64,000 nucleotides of DNA, from NCBI GenBank assembly GCA_028281495.1, contig JANQJU010000029.1, forward strand, positions 372,001 to 436,000, read 5' to 3'. The translations under genes and the position numbers were made by a program. The DNA is from SAR324 cluster bacterium. GTDB taxonomy: Bacteria > SAR324 > NAC60-12. This document shows, piece by piece, positions 19,601-27,000 of the stretch. The notes under the pieces are model-generated. The model was not told the DNA's origin, ran no database searches, and saw only the letters and a program-made list of their open reading frames with translations. Every line of letters starts with the position of its first letter. Position 1 is the first letter of the stretch.

Positions 19601-21057
19601 ATGTCGTTGATCAGGCCTTCAGGATAACGGCCATCGACCACATCCCAATGGATGATCAGCTTCCCGGCATCTTCCGAAACCTGATAGTCCAAATACACTT
19701 GAGGTGTCTGACTGATGGCATCAATCAGATGCCCCCCCAAAAAGTTGTACAGACTGAACTCACTTCCTAGATCCAATACCACCACACTGGTGAAAACAAC
19801 GGGTGCCAACGGGTGCCCCGTCGCTTTTTGTTGACGGCCCCATTCGCGAAGTACCTCCACCCCAGTGAAGTAGCGATGTTCCAAATCTTGATGAAGTTGT
19901 CGGTTGAGCTGCTGCGCCCGCTGCAAAAAAGAAGCGGGTTCGGAAAAATCGACTTCAAGCAGATTGACCGAAGTGAAATCTCCCACGATTTCTCCCACTT
20001 GGGGATGCAACGGCAACCGATTGAATAAGGTCATGTTCAACGTGAATTTGGGATGCTGAGACCACGTTGCAAGAACCTCAGCAAAGGTCGTGAGCAACAT
20101 CGATGAGGTGGTGATTCCCTGAGCGCTAGTTTGCCGTTTCAGTTGTTGCCACTCGGTAGAATCCAAAGTGTGGTTTTTTCGTAAGAATTGGGGTTGTTCA
20201 GAATCCCCGTCATCCAAAGCGACTGTTGGCAAATCGGGAGCCGGAGGCAAGGATTTCAATCGGTCCAACCAATACCGCTGCGCCTGTTGGTAGGCCGTGG
20301 TGGATTTGATCTTCTGCTCTGCCAAGACATAGTCTCGGAATGTTAAGGTGAGTGGGGATAAGGTTGCCTGGGGATCGTGATACAGCGTTTCCCATTCACG
20401 AAGGAGGTTGAGCATGGAACCGCTGTCTAGAATGATCACCCCCAAGCTCAAATGGATGCGCGTTCGTTGCGTGGGCCATTGCGTCACACGAATGTCGTAA
20501 AGCGGCCATCGATCCAAGGGCAAAACCTGATGGGACATTTCTTCTCGAATGGCCTGGACTTGAGCCATACTCGAAGATTCGGTCTCGTGACGGAGATCCA
20601 GCACTTGAAATTGATAAGGGTCCACCTGTTCCAACACCTGTTGCTCTCCACTGGGCAACACAATCGCCCGAAGCATGTCATGCCGCTGGATCAAGAGCTG
20701 CCACGCCTTGTTCAGCCGAGGGATATCCAACTCGGGACAGTCGAACTCAAAATAATAATGGTAGGACCCTCCCATTTCCAATCCGCTGCTTCCCACCCAA
20801 TAGGCTTGTTGAATTTCAGTCAGCGGAAAGGGGTTGTGGCGTTGCACCGGATCGGAAACCACCTGCGGCAGTTCGGCACTGCTCGTATCCTGCGACTTCA
20901 ACCATGCCAAGATTTCTTCTTTTCGAGCCGTCAACGTTTCACGAATTTGGGGCGTCAACACCCCTTTTGAAGCACGAATGCGAAGCTGATCGCCTTCAAC
21001 CAGTAATTTGATTCCTCGTTCGGAAAGCATCCGGAGGAAGGAAGTTAGGTCATTCAT
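16666..21057 (-). CDS. NRPS, docking-Cy-A-Ox-PCP (thiazole/oxazole module)
   Basis: Protein of 1463 aa. Residues 1-55 are a TubC-type docking domain (GIKLLVEGDQLRIRA). A heterocyclization domain follows (about 75-510). It keeps PVVFTS and SQTPQVYLDYQ, but the signature DxxxxDxxS reads GVIILDSGS near residue 210, so the first Asp is Gly. The A domain (YTSGSTGVPKG near 683) gives the code D-L-F-N-I-A-S-V-W(-K), about half identical to the known Cys code D-L-Y-N-L/M-S-L-I-W-K; Cys is likely, Ser or Thr possible. A nitroreductase-like FMN oxidase (SagB/EpoB type, about 1095-1285, from RRQSHRHYLSS) is inserted before NNGKVDR. The PCP Ser is in FFELGASSV near 1383, and the C-terminus is strongly basic. 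The expected role is to condense, cyclize and oxidize Cys to a thiazole. The start overlaps the upstream stop as ATGA. Confidence 0.95.
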   Translation of the reverse strand: MNDLTSFLRMLSERGIKLLVEGDQLRIRASKGVLTPQIRETLTARKEEILAWLKSQDTSSAELPQVVSDPVQRHNPFPLTEIQQAYWVGSSGLEMGGSYHYYFEFDCPELDIPRLNKAWQLLIQRHDMLRAIVLPSGEQQVLEQVDPYQFQVLDLRHETESSSMAQVQAIREEMSHQVLPLDRWPLYDIRVTQWPTQRTRIHLSLGVIILDSGSMLNLLREWETLYHDPQATLSPLTLTFRDYVLAEQKIKSTTAYQQAQRYWLDRLKSLPPAPDLPTVALDDGDSEQPQFLRKNHTLDSTEWQQLKRQTSAQGITTSSMLLTTFAEVLATWSQHPKFTLNMTLFNRLPLHPQVGEIVGDFTSVNLLEVDFSEPASFLQRAQQLNRQLHQDLEHRYFTGVEVLREWGRQQKATGHPLAPVVFTSVVVLDLGSEFSLYNFLGGHLIDAISQTPQVYLDYQVSEDAGKLIIHWDVVDGRYPEGLINDMFDSYCLRLRELLEHETAWTKPDSTLIPPQQLEQRALINATEGPIPNETLATLFQKQAETRPEAVAVIAPQRRLTYAELEARSNHIGHWLLEQGVQPDQLVGIVMKKGWEQVVAVIGTLLSGAAYVPINPDDPLQRQQFLLEQAQVSCVLTQSNLESTVTGWGNLKVLYVDTVEPDVVPALSLLRRPADLAYVLYTSGSTGVPKGVMIEHRNVINRMTDIAERFHLTPDDRAIALTALHHDLSVFDILGMLCVVGGSIVIPESDQIREPQHWNTLMAREGVTLWNSVPAFLQMLVECWEHSDNEIPHRLRWVILAGDFIPVSLPDRLRKRVPKVEIIASGGPTETTVWDIWYPVNEVDSTWRSIPYGKPLRNTQYYVLKDNLSPCPIWTPGELYIAGAGLARGYWRDATRTQERFITHPETGQRLYRSGDLGRYLPDGNIEILGRVDFQVKIQGQRIELGEIEAVLRQHEGIQEAVVHTVQHENHPPQLVGYVVLDKSMHSNTVPSPTAVALSNPSSQSNTVLQPNPALQANPALQVNPAIPSDPASPSIPEGYLPEAQPDVLVDPVERLEFKLAQKAVRSIKTDPSESTAPSVVLPSLSKATIESDFLRRQSHRHYLSSPIPLEAFGQFLGNLSGLPRAESPLPKYRYASAGSLHPVQTYLYVKPNRVESVDSGVYYYHPVQHQLVPMSCSSEVDPLQPLYYGPNQSILEQAAFVLFLVAERQAIDPIYGNMARDFCLLEAGYMSQLLMAQAPDFEIGLCPLGVLDDRVVRAELNLGSSQEMVHSLAGGRITSAWNSQWMEFAPASPVSWQDQLQRHLADQLPSPMVPSIFVEMEALPLSNNGKVDRNRLPLPETQAIEIESTAPTTDTEQTLIEIAQSVLNLESIGIHQNFFELGASSVSLVQIRNKLQTQWQRTIPMADLFKHPTIHRLALYLQQAAESDTALSEAAQAHVSRQAGRQKAALARQQQLRSKRKKR
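17984..18037. repeat. 18-bp tandem repeat in the A-Ox linker
   Basis: Three 18-bp units (gctggatttgcctgaaga and two variants) with degraded flanks on both sides. On the minus strand they encode NPALQ-type repeats in the Pro/Asn/Ser-rich linker between the A domain and the inserted oxidase domain. Confidence 0.85.
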
Positions 21058-24000
21058 AAAACAATCTCCTCAATTTCATCATCGTCTGGGGTGTCCCCTG
21101 GACCCGTTGTTGTCGAAGCCACCTTGGGGGTGGAAGGGGTCATGCGGATGCTGTGAACCAAGTTGAATTGATCCAAAATGGTATCAATCAGCTTGTTTAA
21201 GGATGCATCCATGAAGGTGGTCAGTGGCACATTGACTTGGAGGGTCTTCGAAAAACGATTCTTCAGATCGATGCTCATTAAAGAATCCAATCCCAATCCA
21301 CCTAAGGTGAGGTCGGTGTTGAGGTCGTCGGTCTCTCCCAAGACGTGTGCAATTTGTTCTTGGAGAAATTGGAATAGGAGCTGCTGCTGGTGATCAAAAT
21401 CTGCTGATTCCAGTTGCTGCCGCAAGGTGGACTGTTGGAGGTCCGAATCATCGGTACGGGAAACTTCCCTCAAGGCTGGTATCGCCTTGGATTCTTGCAG
21501 TTTCACCCGTTCGAACATCGAAGGGGGTTTGGCAAAACGGCTTAAAAACCGTTCCCAATTCATGGGCAACACTCCGATTTGAGTGGTCGAGGTCGGCAAC
21601 AGAGCCATCAACAAACTCAGACCTTGATCCGGTGGGATGGTATGGAAACCTTGAGCGTCCAACTGTTGTTCGGCGTCCTTCACCATGCCCACTTCGGCCC
21701 AGGCCCCCCAATTGACACTCAGTGCGGGAAGGTTTCGGCTTTTGCGGTAGTGGGCCAATGCATCCAGAAACGCATTGGCCGCGGCATACCCGCTTTGCCT
21801 CCAATTCCCGATCAAACTAGCTACCGAAGAAAACAGTACCCAGAAGTCCAAATCCATATCTTGCGTGAGTGTGTGAAGATTCCAGGCTCCCCACACTTTC
21901 GGCCCCATGACGTGGGCCAACCGTTCCCAGGTCTGCTCTTGCAAAGGACCATCATCCAATACGCCTGCCGCATGAATCACTCCTCGTAATGGATAACGAG
22001 AGTCGATCTGTTGGATGACTTGTTTTAGCTCATCGATCTGCCGCACATCGGCCTGTGCCACTTCTAGGGAAGCCCCGGCCTGCGATAGTTCGATCACAGC
22101 CTGCTCAGCATGTTTTGAAGGCATCGAGCGCCCCACTAACAACAAATGACGCGCCCCCTTCCGAACCAATTCTTGAGTGACAGCCAATCCGATTTCTCCC
22201 AACCCTCCGGTAATCAGGTAGGTTGCATTTGGTTGAATCGTTGTCCCTTCAAACTTCTGAAGCGCATGCACAAACTCCGGAGTGGATTGTTGTAGACGCA
22301 CCACATGGCGTTCCCGATTGCGGAATGCCACCTGAGTTTCCGAGGATACGAATCGATCCTTAGAAATCATTTCAGAAACGATCTCGGAGGCGTCCCAGTC
22401 TATCGAATTGGAAGCAGGGTCTAAGTCCACATGGACCAGTTTTAGGTCAGATCGCTCTTGAGCAATGACTTGAGTCAACCCCCGCAACGGTGACTGAACC
22501 AACCCTTCCGAGGACATGTGTTCCGTAGAAACGCATTGAGCACCTCGGGTGATGACGTATAGCGGGATTGCAGGATTGCTTGACTCCTGCTGGACCAATG
22601 CCTGCACTCCGTGCAACAGGCTCTCACATCCGTTACGGATGGAGGTTTGTAGGGCAGCGGAATCTAGGGGTTCGCTCGTGCTTTCCAGCCCCTTCATATG
22701 GACAATCCCTCGAACAGATGAGGGGTTCAGGATTTGTTCCGGGAAAATCACACAGGATTGATTCCGTTCTTTGAGTTTCTGTGCCAAACGAAAGCCTAGC
22801 TCCGACTCGTCGGCCAAGATCAACCATTCTCGCGTGTCTTTCTCAGACTCGGTTGTTTGAGCCACAAATACGGTTTGTTCTACTGAATCGATTTCTTGAT
22901 TGAGCGCGACCGATTGAGCAAATCCGCAATCGGCAAACAAGGCCTTCCATTTTGCCGCAGTCAACAAGGGATAGTCCGGCCGACGGTCAAAATCTTGAAA
23001 ACGAGACCAGCCATCGAGAAATCCAAACGTGAGATCTGCTAGAATTTTAGGGGTGGTCGCTTCCAACAGCACGAGCATCCCCCCGGGTACCAACAATTGC
23101 TTTACGTGACCTAAGGTCTGTTCCAGGTTTTGGGTGGTGTGCAATACATTGGCAGCAAATACCAAATCAAAAGAATGGTTTTCAAATCCTTGCGAGGCAG
23201 GGTTGTGTTCAATATCCAACAGTTCGTAACGTAGAAAAGGATACTGTGGGAACGATTGTTTGGCTCGGTCCAAGAACAGCGGCGAGATGTCCGTGAACAC
23301 ATAGTCGGTTTGTTCGGGATCCAGATGAGGAAACACGAAACTGCTAGTGGCTCCCGTCCCCGCTCCAACTTCCAAAATGCGAATGGTTTGTCCTTTGGTC
23401 ACATCACTCAACAATTGAGACATCGTTCGTTGGAGCAATGTGTTCAACGCCTGGTTTTCCAAAGCATGGACATAAAATTGACTGGTCAAGGTCACCTCCC
23501 CTTCAGGAAACAGACGTTCCAACGGGTCAGCTTTTCCTGTGAGCAGATCTGCCAACACTTCCCCACATGAACTCATTAAGTTCACCTCGGGTTCCACTAA
23601 GCTTCCATAAGTCGACGCCAAGTACGCTTGTTGTGCTTTCGGGACTCGCAGAATGGGCGTTTTCAACACCTGCCACCCGTCTCCTTGGGAAAGGAGACAG
23701 CCAGCTTCTGCCAAATACTTCAACATCCGCCCCAACAAAAACCGGTGTTGGGACGAGATTCCTAAGCGGGTTCGCAATTCCTCTTGATTCCATGTGGTTC
23801 CAATGTCCCAAGTGGCTCCCAAGGTTTCCAAAGCGGTTGCGATGAAGCCCAAGCCCAGTTCGTGCAGATCCCGAAACATCGAGGAAAGCCGCTCTAAATG
23901 GAACTCTTGTTGCCACTGTGGTAGCGACGGTTTGATGATTTCTTCCAGTCGGTCTGGAGGAATCAAACAATCCACCGCAGGACGCCGCAGCGGTTGGGGT

Positions 24001-27000
24001 TGCCATGCCAATTCATACAACCAATCCGTGGCTTGCTGTGACACTCCTCCCGAGCTTGGAAACAGCTTGGTCGGGTCGGCTTTTCGCATCTGCAATCCAC
24101 TGAGCGTGGCAACCCGGTCTCCATTGGCATGAAAAAGCTGCAAATCAACAACCCAATGCGAAGGCTCCTGCGATTTCGCGGTGGCCTGACACCACACTTC
24201 TTGTAAGTCCGGTTTACGATCAATCTCGATGCGTGTGATACCAACAGGCAGGTGCATCTCCGGTTGGTCTTGTGACACAAAGTGAGCCACAGCCACCTGC
24301 AAACAGGCATCCATCAAAACAGGATGCAATTGGTAGCCTTCTGCATCCTGAATCAGTTCGGCGGAGAGACCGATTTGAGCCAACACGGTTTGCGAACTTT
24401 TCCACAGATTTTGAATCGCCCGAAATCCGGAATCGTAATGCAATCCGATGGCTGCACAACGCTGATAAAAATCGACGACAGGCCACGATTCGGAACATTG
24501 CGATTGCCAACTTGTCAGCGAATCGCTTTCCATTAAGGAGTTCTTCTGAAACCCACCCGATTCCTTCCAATTCACCTTGCCGGAAGCGTGTTTTTCCCAT
24601 TGAGGAGACTCGCCTGAGCTATGTTCGATACTATTCCCCGCTTCATTGAAACCTTTCCCTGTTTCATTCTGGGGAATGACCTTGGAGTAAACTTCGAACG
24701 TATATTCATTCACTGCAACTTGGTTCACCGTCGTTTGCACCTGAACGGGATGAGCTTCATTCAGCGACAATGGCCGTTGAATGAGGAAATCTGAAATCGT
24801 AACCTGAAGATTCATCCCTTGTGAATTGGGCAAAACCGTTTTTACGGCAGCCAGCCCCAATTCCAAAAACCCGGTGCCCGGCAAGATCACGTTTTGAAAC
24901 ACTTGGTGTCCTTGCAGGTACGGCAATGAGCCGGATGTCAACATGTTTTCATGGATCACAGATTTGGATAATGCAGCGGAGGCCACATCCAGCCGTTCGC
25001 CTAACAAAGGATGTCCGCTTCCTGGGAGGGCTTTTGGTTTACGATGCGGATTGAGCCAATACCGCCGATGTTGGAACGGGTAAGTGGGCAGGGCCACTCG
25101 ACGGCCTGGAAAATTTCGATGCCAAGCAGACCAATCGACGGAGGCTCCCGAAACATATAAATCCGCCACCGTTTCCACGATTTGTTGCCAATCGGACTTC
25201 CCTTGTCGCAAACTGGGAAGCCACTGCATGTCATTTTCTGGCACGCAGGCTTTACCCATGCTGCATAACGTCGGTTTGGGTCCCATTTCCACAAACACAT
25301 CGATTCCCGATTGTGCCAAATATCGTATTCCATCAGAGAAGCGTACGGTTTGTCGGATGTGACGGGTCCAGTATTCCGGTGTGGTGACTTCTTGTAAGGC
25401 CTCTTCCCCCAAGATATTTGACACCAATCGCAGCCGGGATCGTGAAAAGGTCACCTCATGGGCAATTGCCGTGAATGCGTCTAAAATGGGGTCCATCAGC
25501 GCAGAATGGAAGGCATGGGAAGTGTTCAGTCTTTTGGTCCGGTAACCTTCCGCTTCGAGAGTTTGCACGACTCGATGAATCGCTGCTGACTCCCCCGACA
25601 GGACAACATTTTCGGGTCCGTTGATGGCTGCTATCGAAATCGGGACCGATTGCTTTTGAACGACCTCTGACACAATAGACTCCTTTGCCATCACCGCGAC
25701 CATTTCTCCGGTGGATGGCAAGGACTGCATCAGACGCCCTCGCGAAGCAATGAGTTTTAAGCCGTCTTCCAAGCTGAACACGCCTGCCACGCAAGCCGCC
25801 ACATATTCTCCAACGCTATGTCCCATCACGGCGGTTGGAATGATTCCCCATGACTGCCATAAATCTGCCAGAGCATATTCTACCGAGAACAATGCCGGTT
25901 GGGTGTAGGCGGTTTGATGGATTCGCTCCGTTTCAGAATCCCCAAACAAGACCTCCAGAAGTGGAATTTCTAGGTGGTCCCTCAGGATAGCGTCGCACCG
26001 ATCCAAAGTTTCCCGGAATCGAGCTTCCGTTTGATACAGCTCTTGAGCCATGCCGGGATATTGCGACCCTTGGCCAGTGAACAGAAACGCCACGGCAGGA
26101 ATTTTGTTCGTGCTATGCGGGATGGCGGTTGGCAGCTTTTCCTTCAACTCTTCAACCGTACTGGCAACCACAGCCAAGCGGTGTTCAAAGTGTGCCCTCC
26201 CTATATGACTGGTGAAACAAAGATCAAAAAAACAAGGGTCGTCAGAAGACAACAAATCCCGTTGAAAGCGAGCCACCAGGTCCTTGAGCGCTTGAGGGGT
26301 TTTTGCCGACAAGGTCAACAATTGACGAGACAATTGATGAGACGATGCAGCGTGGTTTGATTCTCCCGGTGACGGGGCTTCTTCCAAGATCATATGGGCA
26401 TTGGTTCCACCAATACCCAACGAATTCACTCCCGCTCGTCGAGGAGTTTCCCCCGCCTCCCAAGCTAGGGTTTCGGTGTTCACATAAAACGGACTGCGTT
26501 CGAAATCGATTTGTGGGTTGGGATTTTGAAAATGGAGCGTGGGGGGAATTTCTTTGTGATAAAGGGCCAAGGCAGTCTTCATGAACCCAACAATTCCAGA
26601 AGAAATCTGAAGGTGTCCCACATTGGTTTTCACGGACCCTAATGCACAGAACTGATTCTTTTCGGTGCCTGCCCGAAAAGCTTGTGTCAACGCTCCCACT
26701 TCGATGGGATCGCCCATTTCCGTGCCCGTGCCATGTGCTTCCACAAACCTGATGCTTTCCGGTGGGACTCCCGCCACTGCAATGGCCTCACTCACCACTC
26801 CCGATTGACCTTCTTGACTCGGAGCCATGTATCCCATTTTCACGCCACCGTCGTTATTGACCGCCGAGCCTTTAATCACAGCATAAATAGAATCCTGGTC
26901 ATTCAAAGCGGCGTCTAATGGTTTCAACAAAACAGCGCCCACTCCACTACCAAAAATCGTTCCTTGAGCCTGAGCATCGAAGGCCCGGCAATGTCCATCG

